Assembly (NCBI GenBank): GCA_016932575.1
Contig: JAFGCO010000060.1
Span: 1-61,947, forward strand
DNA length: 61,947 nucleotides
From: a bacterium
GTDB taxonomy: Bacteria > Zhuqueibacterota > QNDG01 > JAFGCO01
Direction of reading: 5' to 3'
Below, piece after piece: positions 41,383-49,755 of the stretch (positions within the stretch are counted from its first letter, which is position 1; every line of letters begins with the position of its first letter). Position numbers and translations under genes: made by a program. The notes beneath the pieces were generated by a model. It saw only the letters and a list, made by a program, of their open reading frames with translations, was not told the origin of the DNA and did no database searches.

Positions 41383-43186
41383 TCCTTATATCGCGTTGAT
41401 TCTCATCCCGATACTGGTGGGTCTGTTCAATCTGGTTCTGCCAGGACTGCTGAAGAAAATACTCACTTTTCTCGGCATGGCTCTCACAGGATTCCTGACA
41501 CTGATGCTCGCGCTTGATCCCGATTTTTTTGAATGGATCTTTGAAGTCCCCTATTTTGGATTAGATAACCTCGGTACTTTTGCACTGGCCGGCACACAGT
41601 TGCTTGCTTTCATTATTTTAATTTTCACACTCAAAGGCGTGGACAAGCGAATTGAGAAATCTTTTTTTGTACTTTATCCCTTGACTGTGGGATTCTGTAA
41701 TGGTGTGATCCTTTCGGATCATATGATAGCGTTTATGGTTTTCTGGGGACTGTCGGGAGTCATGCTTTATTTGTTCAATCTGTTAGGCCGAAGCAAGGAT
41801 GCTCCGGAATCCGCACGCAAAACATTTATGCTTATCGGCGGGAGTGACGCCTGTCTTATTCTTGGATTTGTAATGCTGGGTTTCGCGATACCCCAGCCAA
41901 GCTGGTTCATCACTGATATCAATGTGGATCTGACGGGCAGTGCTGCAATCGTTTCATTTATCTCTTTGCTCATTGCTGCTTTGGCCAAAGCAGGGGGATT
42001 TCCGCTTCATACCTGGGTACCCTCTTATGCCAAAGAAGCCCCTGTTGAGAGTGTGGCGCTTTTGCCCGCATCGCTGGACAAAATTCTCGGTATTTTTCTA
42101 TTGGCCCGTATCGTTACGCAATTATTTCAATGTCCCCTTCTCATTCATATGGTTCTGATCAGTATCGGTGCAGTCACAGTCATTGCAGCGGTCATGATGG
42201 CTCTTGTTCAGCATAATGGCCGGGAACTGCTCGGATATCATGCGGTCAGCCAGGTTGGATATATGATCATCGGTGTTGGAAGCGGATCACCCATAGCTTT
42301 TGCGGGCGGACTCTTTCATCTGATCAATAATGCCATTTACAAGTCCAATCTTTTTCTCGTATTGGGATCCGTTGAAAAACAGACCGGTACAAATGAATTG
42401 GATGATCTCGGCGGTTTGGGAAAGAATATGCCGATTACACTTGTTATGGCGCTCATCGGTGCGTTTTCCATTTCGGGAATTCCGCCTTTCAACGGATTCT
42501 TTTCAAAATGGTTAATTTATCATGGACTGCTGGACATGGCCAGAGAGGCAACAGCCGGATATGAGATCTGGCTGCTGGCGTGTTTTATTCTGGCCATTTT
42601 TGGAAGTGCGCTGACTCTGGCCAGTTTTCTCAAGTATTTGCATACGATTTTTCTGGGCAAGCGTCCTAAAAAATATGATAAAATCAGAGAAGCCCCGGCC
42701 AATCAATGGCTTTCTACCGGGCTGCTGTCTGTCTTGTGCGTTATTTTCGGACTGTTTGCCCTTGAAATTCCCCTGCCCAAGCTTATCCTGCCTATTCTGG
42801 AGGAAAATGGAATGGGCAGTTTCGATTACGGGCTTTACAAATCAAAACTCATTTTTACGATGATGGGTGTGGGATTCGTTATCGGCTGGATCATTTACCT
42901 GCTCATACGGAAAGTCCGGCTGGATGATGTATATCTCGGGGGTATGGATGCATTAGAAAAGTTTCGTGTTACGGGAACCGAATTTTATCAGGAAATCCGC
43001 CGGATGAAACCGCTCAGCACCATTTATGATTGGGTTGAGAAAAAGTGGCTTGATCTGTATGCGCTGCTGGGAGGTGCTTCCAATACCATTGCACGATTGT
43101 TTCAGAAAGCACATCCGGGATTATTGTCTTTGTATTTGTTTTATATTGTGCTGGGCATGTTGGTTTTAATGTTTATACGCAATTGA
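41372..43186 (+). CDS. NuoL/HyfB-like antiporter subunit lacking the TM5 glutamate
   Basis: The 604-residue membrane protein has about 16 helices. The central lysine helix is present (ALAKAGGFPLHTW), and so are NGRELLGYHAVSQVGYMI and the SISGIPPFNGFFSKW loop. The helix that in NuoL, MrpA and MrpD carries an essential Glu reads FMVFWGLSGVMLYLF, with Gly in place of Glu. The C-terminus has an amphipathic, aromatic segment (YQEIRRMKPLSTIYDWVEKK) and a final helix. It is one of two large antiporter-like subunits of the operon; the other (44603) has the Glu. It overlaps the large-subunit gene by 11 bases, and the only sizeable gap inside the operon follows (87 bases). Confidence 0.9.
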   Translation: MATNPYIALILIPILVGLFNLVLPGLLKKILTFLGMALTGFLTLMLALDPDFFEWIFEVPYFGLDNLGTFALAGTQLLAFIILIFTLKGVDKRIEKSFFVLYPLTVGFCNGVILSDHMIAFMVFWGLSGVMLYLFNLLGRSKDAPESARKTFMLIGGSDACLILGFVMLGFAIPQPSWFITDINVDLTGSAAIVSFISLLIAALAKAGGFPLHTWVPSYAKEAPVESVALLPASLDKILGIFLLARIVTQLFQCPLLIHMVLISIGAVTVIAAVMMALVQHNGRELLGYHAVSQVGYMIIGVGSGSPIAFAGGLFHLINNAIYKSNLFLVLGSVEKQTGTNELDDLGGLGKNMPITLVMALIGAFSISGIPPFNGFFSKWLIYHGLLDMAREATAGYEIWLLACFILAIFGSALTLASFLKYLHTIFLGKRPKKYDKIREAPANQWLSTGLLSVLCVIFGLFALEIPLPKLILPILEENGMGSFDYGLYKSKLIFTMMGVGFVIGWIIYLLIRKVRLDDVYLGGMDALEKFRVTGTEFYQEIRRMKPLSTIYDWVEKKWLDLYALLGGASNTIARLFQKAHPGLLSLYLFYIVLGMLVLMFIRN

Positions 43187-43273
43187 ATCTTCGTCAGGTC
43201 GTATGTTGCAGGCCGTTGATCTTATCCATTCCTTGACCCGCGATATACGATATACGACAGTCGAGGAGGTTTT

Positions 43274-43822
43274 ATGCCGGTTGAAACGTGGTTGACCTTT
43301 ATACTGGGATTCATGATTTTGGGCTCGATTGTCGCGCTTGAAATCAGGGATATCCTCTCTTCCATTGTCGCGATCGGAGTCGTGGGACTGGGAGTGTCCA
43401 TCGCATTTCTTTTTCTGCAGGCGCCTGATCTGGCGATTGTTCAGTTCCTTTTTGAAATATTCGCGCTGATTATACTTGTCCGGGCGTTTGTGAAGAAAGA
43501 TTATCATATCGAGACACCGGCGCGTGTGAATGGATTTATGGTGGCAATCTCACTGCTTGTGCTTATTGCGATTTTTGTATCCAGTATCTCTGTTTTCAAA
43601 CTGCTGCCTCCTTTTGGGCAGCCGCTGTTTGAAACCGCCAGCCATTATGTGAATTACGGTACTGAGGAGACGGGGGCGGTTAATCTTGTGGCTTCTATTA
43701 TTCTCGATTACCGTGCCTATGATACACTGGGTGAAGTCACTGTTCTGTTTACAGCTATTCTTGGTACGATTACTATCTTGCGTATTCGAAAGGGCAAGGA
43801 TGCAGGGAGGAAGGGCGCATGA
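43274..43822 (+). CDS. MbhD/MbhE-type Mrp subunit (DUF4040 plus MbhE domains)
   Basis: The 182-residue protein has about five helices. Its N-terminal half has the DUF4040/MbhD signature (AFLFLQAPDLAIVQFLFE), and its second half matches MbhE (YVNYGTEETGAVNLVASIIL, then DTLGEVTVLFTAILG). In standard Mrp antiporters these domains form the C-terminal part of MrpA; here they are one separate gene, as in Mbh operons, where they are usually two. GAGG lies 7 bases before ATG. It overlaps the next gene by 4 bases. Confidence 0.88.
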   Translation: MPVETWLTFILGFMILGSIVALEIRDILSSIVAIGVVGLGVSIAFLFLQAPDLAIVQFLFEIFALIILVRAFVKKDYHIETPARVNGFMVAISLLVLIAIFVSSISVFKLLPPFGQPLFETASHYVNYGTEETGAVNLVASIILDYRAYDTLGEVTVLFTAILGTITILRIRKGKDAGRKGA

Positions 43823-44271
43823 ACAATTCAAAACAAGGTATGACTCTTATTGTCAAAACCGTAACCCGGGTCACTGTCTGGCTTATTGTGCTGTACGGGA
43901 TTTACTTGATTCTGCATGGCCATCTTACACCCGGGGGAGGATTCGGAGGCGGTGTGATTCTGGCACTGGCATTTTTAAATATTATGTTAGCCTATGGGAG
44001 GGAGGCCACACAAAAGTGGCTCAACTTGAAATTTCTTGAAGATATCGAAGCGGTTAGTGCGACTCTCTTTTTATTCATGGGTCTTTTAGGCATTGCTCTG
44101 GGTGGCCGTTTTCTGATCAATTTTTTACCAAAAGGATCACCCCACGCCTTGCTGAGCGCAGGGAATATTCCTATACTGAACATTTTGATCGGTGTCAAAG
44201 TCGCGATGTCTTTATTCCTTGTAGTCTGGGTACTGGCAGGTTTGCATGAAGAGAAAGGAGGTCAATCGTGA
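43819..44271 (+). CDS. mrpB: MrpB/MnhB-type antiporter subunit (MbhF-like)
   Basis: The 150-residue protein has four helices and the MnhB signature YGIYLILHGHLTPGGGFGGG followed by a long helix. It is part of the Na+/H+ antiporter module. ATGA overlaps couple it to the genes on both sides. Confidence 0.9.
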   Translation: MNNSKQGMTLIVKTVTRVTVWLIVLYGIYLILHGHLTPGGGFGGGVILALAFLNIMLAYGREATQKWLNLKFLEDIEAVSATLFLFMGLLGIALGGRFLINFLPKGSPHALLSAGNIPILNILIGVKVAMSLFLVVWVLAGLHEEKGGQS

Positions 44272-44606
44272 CGCTTTATCTGATGTGTTTTGCACTTTTC
44301 CTTGTCGGTGTTTATGGCCTGCTCACAAAAAGGGATCTGATCAAGATTATCCTTTCCCTTGCGATTATGGGATATGCGGTGAATTTATTTCTTATTCTTT
44401 TTGCCTATAAAAAAGACGCGATATTCCCTATTCTTTTAAAGAATGTGGCTCAGAGTTCGATGGTGGATCCCCTGCCGCAGGCATTGGTTCTCACGTCTAT
44501 TGTCATTGAACTGGGAACCACCGCACTTTTAGTGGCTCTGGCCATCCGGCTTGTTCAGAAATACAAAACCTTTGATATTACCAAAATCAGGAGGCTTTTC
44601 GGATGA
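44268..44606 (+). CDS. mrpC: MrpC/NuoK-like antiporter subunit (MbhG-like)
   Basis: The 112-residue, three-helix protein has the MrpC/NuoK core GYAVNLFLILFAY and the downstream DPLPQALVLTSIVIELGTTA segment, including the conserved Glu in the third helix. It forms part of the trans-membrane ion path. It overlaps mrpD by 4 bases. Confidence 0.92.
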   Translation: MTLYLMCFALFLVGVYGLLTKRDLIKIILSLAIMGYAVNLFLILFAYKKDAIFPILLKNVAQSSMVDPLPQALVLTSIVIELGTTALLVALAIRLVQKYKTFDITKIRRLFG

Positions 44607-46078
44607 TCCTCCCGTATTATATTGCTATCCCGTTGCTGTCGGCTTTTCTGATTTCACTGATTGCAGGGAAAAAAGATGAGTGGGCTGTTTTACTCTCCAC
44701 TACAGCCGGTGCATCCATGCTGATTCTTTCTATTTACAGTCTGATTGCACAGAATGGAGAAACATTTGTTTATAAGATGGGATTCTGGAGTCTGCCTATC
44801 GGCATTGTGCTGGTGCAGGATGGGCTCACCTGCCTGATGCTGGTGCTTGTCAGTTTAATCTCGTTTACATCCCTTATATATTCTGTACAGTATATCCGGC
44901 ATATGGACAGAAACTGGAAATACTATGCGCTGTTTATGCTGCTCATTACGGGGATGAACGGTGTCATTATTACAGGCGATCTTTTTAATTTGTTTGTGTT
45001 TATGGAGATTGCCCTGTTCTCCGCTTTTGCCCTGGTGGCTTACGGCGGTCATGCCGAGGAATATGAAGCAGCCTTTAAATACGCGGTCATGGGCGCCCTT
45101 TCTTCAGCACTTGTGCTGATTGGAATCGCGATTCTTTACAGCGCTACATCCACACTGACTTTGGCAAAAATTGCTGAGAAAGTGCCGACACTTGACCCCG
45201 GGCTGATTTTCTGGACAGGAGGTCTGTTTCTTGCCGGTCTGGGGCTGAAAGCTGCGATTATGCCGTTCCATGCGTGGCTTCCGGATGCGCACTCCTCAGC
45301 TCCTGCCCCGATTTCCTCCATGCTTTCCGGTGTTTTGATTAAAGTACTCGGCATTTATACGATAATTCGTCTTTATTTCAATGTGTTTAATGCCCCTGAT
45401 TTTTATATGCAAGTCTTCCTTGTATTGGGTGCCGTTTCTATTATCCTTGGGGGATTGCTCTCCATTGTCCAATGGGACATGAAACGCCTTCTGGCATATT
45501 CCAGCATCAGCCAGGTCGGTTACATCCTGGTGGGTCTGGGTATTGGAACACGGCTTGGTATTTTGGGTGCAGTGTTTCATTTATTCAGCCATGCAATTTT
45601 TAAATCGTTGCTTTTTTATAATGCGGGTGCAGTTGAAATGGCACTTGGCACACGCGATATGCGTAAGATGGGTTCCCTTGCCCGTGTGCTTCCGATCACT
45701 TCAGCAACCTCACTTGTAGGTACTCTGGCCATTTCAGGAATTCCGCCATTTAATGGTTTCATCAGCAAGCTGATTATCATCATAGCATTGATTAAAGCGG
45801 GGGCACCCGTATATGCGATCCTTGCCGTGATCGGCAGTATTCTGACACTGGGTGCCATGATGAAAATGCAGCGGTATGGATTTCGTGGTGAGACAGAGAT
45901 TAAGAAAATATCCGAAAAGATCGGATGGCGCATGAATACTGCCATGATATTGCTTGCCGTATTGTGTCTTTTAACCGGATTGATGCTGCTGCCGGGCATC
46001 CGAGAATCGATAGTTGATCCGGTTGTAAAAGTACTGGTCGATCATAGTCAATACATGCAGCTGGTTCTTGGGAGATAA
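44603..46078 (+). CDS. mrpD: MrpD/NuoN-like antiporter subunit (MbhH-like)
   Basis: The 491-residue protein has 14 helices and all key residues of an ion-translocating subunit. These are the TM5 Glu in NLFVFMEIALFSAFAL, the central Lys in FLAGLGLKAAIMPFHAWLPDA, and KRLLAYSSISQVGYI, plus TLAISGIPPFNGFISK. It should be a functional proton or sodium channel half, in contrast to the NuoL-like protein at 41372. Two bases separate it from mrpE. Confidence 0.94.
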   Translation: MILPYYIAIPLLSAFLISLIAGKKDEWAVLLSTTAGASMLILSIYSLIAQNGETFVYKMGFWSLPIGIVLVQDGLTCLMLVLVSLISFTSLIYSVQYIRHMDRNWKYYALFMLLITGMNGVIITGDLFNLFVFMEIALFSAFALVAYGGHAEEYEAAFKYAVMGALSSALVLIGIAILYSATSTLTLAKIAEKVPTLDPGLIFWTGGLFLAGLGLKAAIMPFHAWLPDAHSSAPAPISSMLSGVLIKVLGIYTIIRLYFNVFNAPDFYMQVFLVLGAVSIILGGLLSIVQWDMKRLLAYSSISQVGYILVGLGIGTRLGILGAVFHLFSHAIFKSLLFYNAGAVEMALGTRDMRKMGSLARVLPITSATSLVGTLAISGIPPFNGFISKLIIIIALIKAGAPVYAILAVIGSILTLGAMMKMQRYGFRGETEIKKISEKIGWRMNTAMILLAVLCLLTGLMLLPGIRESIVDPVVKVLVDHSQYMQLVLGR

Positions 46079-46080
46079 TT

Positions 46081-46587
46081 ATGCAAATAAAAACGCGTAG
46101 TCGAATAACTGTATTCATTTTATCATTTTTGGTCTGGATCGCGCTGACCAGTGTCCGTGATCCGCAGGAGTTGGTTGCCGGATTTGTTGTTTCTGTTCTG
46201 GTTGCCCTGATTGCCGGTCATTTTTTCATTACAACAGAGAAATCAAAGCATTTTTTGCATCGAATGGCAGCTGCAATTCTCTATTTTTTTAAATTTCTCT
46301 GGGAGATGGTCAAAGCAAATTTTCATGTGGCTTATCTTGTTATTCATCCCAATGTGCCGATCAGACCCGGAATCGTTAAAATCAAAACCCGTTTGACCAA
46401 AGAGACTGCCATTACAGTTTTAACCAACTCCATTACTTTGACGCCGGGCACGTTAACCGTGGATATCAATCCCGAGAAGAAAGAAATTTATGTGCACTGG
46501 ATCGATGTGAAGTTTAAGGATGTGAAAATGGCTACGAAGACAATCGGCGGCAAATTTGAGAGCAGACTTATGGAGGTGTTTGAATGA
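46081..46587 (+). CDS. mrpE: MrpE-type antiporter subunit (MbhA-like)
   Basis: The 168-residue protein has two to three N-terminal helices, then a cytoplasmic domain with VIHPNVPIRPGIVKIKTRL and LTNSITLTPGTLTVDI, the MrpE signatures. It overlaps mrpF by 4 bases. Confidence 0.92.
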   Translation: MQIKTRSRITVFILSFLVWIALTSVRDPQELVAGFVVSVLVALIAGHFFITTEKSKHFLHRMAAAILYFFKFLWEMVKANFHVAYLVIHPNVPIRPGIVKIKTRLTKETAITVLTNSITLTPGTLTVDINPEKKEIYVHWIDVKFKDVKMATKTIGGKFESRLMEVFE

Positions 46588-46922
46588 AGATCATTCGCTG
46601 GCTGCTCGGATTGATGATCATCGGTCTGTTCATCATCTTTAATTTTTTCATCTATCAGGGACCGATTCTGTTCAAGCTGATAAACGTGAGTTTATTCTGC
46701 ACACTCTTTGTACTTTTCCGTGTGCTTTTCGGACCGTCTCCGGCTGACCGTATTGTCGCAGTGGATATTCTTGGCATCCTGATTATCGGATTGCTCGCCC
46801 TGCTGGGACTTCATTATAAAACCGATTTCTATATGGATATTGCGCTCATATGGGCGCTATTGAGTTTTATTGCCTCTCTGGCGTTTTCCAAAATACTGGA
46901 AGGGAGGTCGCTTGATGATTAG
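46584..46922 (+). CDS. mrpF: MrpF-type antiporter subunit (MbhB-like)
   Basis: A 112-residue three-helix protein with RVLFGPSPADRIVAVDILG, the MrpF signature including the Asp implicated in ion binding. It overlaps mrpG by 8 bases. Confidence 0.92.
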   Translation: MKIIRWLLGLMIIGLFIIFNFFIYQGPILFKLINVSLFCTLFVLFRVLFGPSPADRIVAVDILGILIIGLLALLGLHYKTDFYMDIALIWALLSFIASLAFSKILEGRSLDD

Positions 46923-47253
46923 AGAAATTTTAGGAATGGCTTTCATTTACATTGGCATTGCCTTCGATTTTTTTGGTGTGCTTGGACTGGTACGACTGCC
47001 TGATGTTTATAACAGGCTCCAGGCTGCCACCAAGTGTGTTACATTCGGCACGGCAGGCCTGCTTTTTGGTATATTTATCCTTCAGGGGTTTAATGCTTTC
47101 GGATTCAAAGCATTGATCGGGATTGTATTTATCTTTTTAGCGGCTCCGGTAGCGGCTCATGCCATTGCCCGGGCTGCCCATCGAAGCCGAATCCCTCTGA
47201 CTTCTGAAACCGTGGTGGATGCCTACGAAAAAGATCATGAGATCAAGGAGTAA
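46915..47253 (+). CDS. mrpG: MrpG-type antiporter subunit (MbhC-like)
   Basis: ATG 46915 has GGGAGG upstream; the TTG at 46870 in the same frame is rejected. The 112-residue protein has the MrpG signature FFGVLGLVRLPDVYNRLQA followed by KCVTFGTAG and three helices. It completes the Mrp set B-G in this operon. Confidence 0.92.
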   Translation: MIREILGMAFIYIGIAFDFFGVLGLVRLPDVYNRLQAATKCVTFGTAGLLFGIFILQGFNAFGFKALIGIVFIFLAAPVAAHAIARAAHRSRIPLTSETVVDAYEKDHEIKE

Positions 47254-47258
47254 GCATT

Positions 47259-47867
47259 ATGTGGCTCCCTAAAATACGAGAACTCAAAGAAGCGCTTGGT
47301 TCACTTTTTTCCGCGCCATATACAACCAAATTCCCCAAAGACATGAGCGCAGTGGATTTGCCTGATGGATTTCGCGGGTTCCCCAGATACGATGCTTCTG
47401 CGTGTGTGGGATGCGGTACATGTGCGCAGGTTTGTCCAACCCGTGCGATCGATGTTATTGATAATACGAAGAAAAAAATACGCACGCTTCGTGTGAATTA
47501 CAACCAGTGTATGAACTGCGGCCAATGTGAAGAAAAGTGTATCACAAAAACAGGGATCACACTGACCAAGGAATTTACCCTTGTCGTCACCGATCTGTCC
47601 GATTCTTCTGCTTTTGAATCCGTTGAAAAAGAACTGGCGGTTTGTGAGGTTTGCGGCGCAGTGATTGGCTGTAAAGACCACCTTGCATGGATCAAAGACC
47701 GTTTAGGGGCCAAGGCTTATGCGCATCCCAATCTGCTTTTATGGACACAGGAACAATTCTCTCAATCCGGACCGGCTGAAGTGAAGGATCGAATCCGACG
47801 TGAAGATCAGATTAAAATGGTTTGTGCCAAATGCCGTTATCGTATTGTTGTCGCTGATGAATTTTAA
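47259..47867 (+). CDS. NuoI-like 4Fe-4S ferredoxin subunit (MbhN/EchF type)
   Basis: A 202-residue protein with two [4Fe-4S] motifs, ACVGCGTCAQVCPTRA (about 50) and CMNCGQCEEKC (about 87). A C-terminal extension contains CEVCGAVIGC and CAKCRY, a possible extra zinc or iron site. In Mbh and Ech it is the electron-entry subunit next to the small subunit. Here it lies after the Mrp genes, far from the other hydrogenase core genes. It overlaps the protease gene by 11 bases. Confidence 0.9.
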   Translation: MWLPKIRELKEALGSLFSAPYTTKFPKDMSAVDLPDGFRGFPRYDASACVGCGTCAQVCPTRAIDVIDNTKKKIRTLRVNYNQCMNCGQCEEKCITKTGITLTKEFTLVVTDLSDSSAFESVEKELAVCEVCGAVIGCKDHLAWIKDRLGAKAYAHPNLLLWTQEQFSQSGPAEVKDRIRREDQIKMVCAKCRYRIVVADEF

Positions 47868-48321
47868 TGAATTTCAAGAATCGCTTCACGCGTATTCTCC
47901 TAAATCCATTGTGCTTGTGGGATTGGGCAATCCAATGAGAACAGATGATGGTGCCGGCCTCAAACTTCTTGAAAAAATAAAGCAAACAGACGTCTTTTCG
48001 GCTTCCCATTTTATTTTTGCCGAGACCAACCCGGAAAATTATCTTCAGAATATTCTTGACTGTCATCCTGAAGCCGTGGTTTTTATTGACACCGCCCGTT
48101 TTAAACAACCTCCCGGAACCATTCAGTGGCTGAAGCAGTACAATCTTGAAGAATTTCGCATCAGTACACACGCATTTTCCATGACGCTTGTTGAAGAATA
48201 TCTCAGGGCTCATCAATCCATGAGTTTTTATTATCTGGGCATTCAGCCATACTCGACAAAAATCGGGAGGAGGATGTCATCCGTACTTAAAAGAAGTCTG
48301 GAACTTTTTTTTCTGAAATGA
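47857..48321 (+). CDS. Hydrogenase maturation protease (HycI/HyaD-like)
   Basis: I chose ATG 47857 (154 residues); an upstream frame start at 47800 would lie deep in the ferredoxin gene. The signature GLGNPMRTDDGAGL is followed by the other nickel-ligand positions VFIDTAR (Asp) and STHAFSM (His), as in HybD and HycI. It should cut the C-terminal tail of the large subunit at 40189-41382 after nickel insertion. It is the last hydrogenase gene before the kinase. Confidence 0.9.
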   Translation: MNFNEFQESLHAYSPKSIVLVGLGNPMRTDDGAGLKLLEKIKQTDVFSASHFIFAETNPENYLQNILDCHPEAVVFIDTARFKQPPGTIQWLKQYNLEEFRISTHAFSMTLVEEYLRAHQSMSFYYLGIQPYSTKIGRRMSSVLKRSLELFFLK

Positions 48322-48346
48322 AGCATTACTTGATCAGAGATTTTTT

Positions 48347-49690
48347 ATGGGCATTCAACAACAAAAACTTTATCTTCCCTTTTATACGGTTCAGACCTTA
48401 AAAGATCGTCTTGAATGGGTCATCAATCTTCGCTGGCTTGCTGTTTTCGGAATATTGATCGCGGTTCCGATCGGGCGCCAGATGCTGAATTTCTCTCTGG
48501 CGTATCCGCAGATGATTATTATTTCCTTTATATTGCTGTTATTGAATATTATCTATTTTTTTCTTCTTCATTTTACAACGTTCAAGTCCGAATTTCAGGA
48601 ACTTTTTTTTGCGGAAATTCAGGCCCTTACTGATCTTCTCATTATTTCATGCCTGGTTCATTATTCAGGGAGTCTGCAAAATCCTTTTTATTTCTTTTAT
48701 ATCATTGTCGTCATATTAAATGTCTTTATTTTTCCGGGTATTCTGATTCCCCTGATGAATGCCGGTCTGGCCTGTGCGCTGCTGACAGGATGGACGCTTC
48801 TGGAGTATACGGGGCGTGTGCCTGTATATCAGCTGGGTGACGATGTGCTTTCACCCGCCCATATCATTACCGCGTTGCTGGCGTTTTACGTTTTGACGTT
48901 TGCCGGAATGTACATTATTGCCAATTTTGTGCAGAATTATCGTTCTCTGAAAGCCATTATCGATGAGAAAAATAAACTGCTTGAGAGATCGATGATTGAA
49001 CGCCAGGAGATTTTTCGATACGCAGCCCATGAATTGAAGTCACCCATTACAACCATTCAGAGCACGCTGGCCGTTGTGGATTATACTTATTCCAAGGATC
49101 TTGCCCCCGAAGTCAGAGATATGGTAAAACGGGCGGAAAACCGTTCAACACAGCTCCTGGATATGGTCAATGAGATGATAGCAATCACAAAATATAAACA
49201 GGGAATTATGGTTCCCGATTTTCAATGTGTGCAGTTCTGCGGATGGTTGAAACAGATTGCCGAGTCGCAACGTTCTTATGCGCTTCAAAAAGATATCAGG
49301 CTAAACGTCGGGACGTTGTCTGAAGAAATTACCATCTGTTTCGACCGATCCGAAATGGACAAGGTTGTTGTCAACCTGTTAAGCAACGCACTTCGTTATA
49401 CACCTTCAGGAGGCCAGGTTTCAATTGAACCCTTTCAGGACAAGACACATTATGGCTTCTGTGTCATTGATACAGGTATTGGAATCGAGATGGAAGATCG
49501 GGACAAAATATTTAATGAATTTTACAGAACACGCGCTGCCAAACAAATGGAACGTACAGGAACCGGTCTGGGATTAAATCTGGTTCGTGAAATTATTAAA
49601 AAGCATGGAGGCAGACTCCAGGTGAAAAGTGAAGTGGGAAAGGGAAGTCAGTTCACGGTGAGACTGCCGAGAGGGAAGAACAGAAAATAG
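48347..49690 (+). CDS. Membrane sensor histidine kinase with RegB-like quinone motif
   Basis: The 447-residue protein has six hydrophobic helices (about 25-195), then a coiled helix, an HisKA domain with H-box FRYAAHELKSPIT (His228), and an HATPase domain with VNLLSNALRYTPSGG, DTGIGIE and GTGLGLNLV. The sensor part begins LEWVINLRWLAVFG and contains SGSLQNPFYFF (GSLQNPF at 108-114). Both resemble RegB/PrrB, whose conserved GGxxNPF between helices 3 and 4 senses ubiquinone redox state. The RegB regulatory Cys is not evident and no response regulator is adjacent. It lies 25 bases after the protease gene and is probably co-transcribed with the hydrogenase. Confidence 0.88.
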   Translation: MGIQQQKLYLPFYTVQTLKDRLEWVINLRWLAVFGILIAVPIGRQMLNFSLAYPQMIIISFILLLLNIIYFFLLHFTTFKSEFQELFFAEIQALTDLLIISCLVHYSGSLQNPFYFFYIIVVILNVFIFPGILIPLMNAGLACALLTGWTLLEYTGRVPVYQLGDDVLSPAHIITALLAFYVLTFAGMYIIANFVQNYRSLKAIIDEKNKLLERSMIERQEIFRYAAHELKSPITTIQSTLAVVDYTYSKDLAPEVRDMVKRAENRSTQLLDMVNEMIAITKYKQGIMVPDFQCVQFCGWLKQIAESQRSYALQKDIRLNVGTLSEEITICFDRSEMDKVVVNLLSNALRYTPSGGQVSIEPFQDKTHYGFCVIDTGIGIEMEDRDKIFNEFYRTRAAKQMERTGTGLGLNLVREIIKKHGGRLQVKSEVGKGSQFTVRLPRGKNRK

Positions 49691-49755
49691 CAGAGCAGCT
49701 CATTCTAAGTAATACTTGACAGTCTTTTAATAACTTATTAATTTTTTGTAAACTC

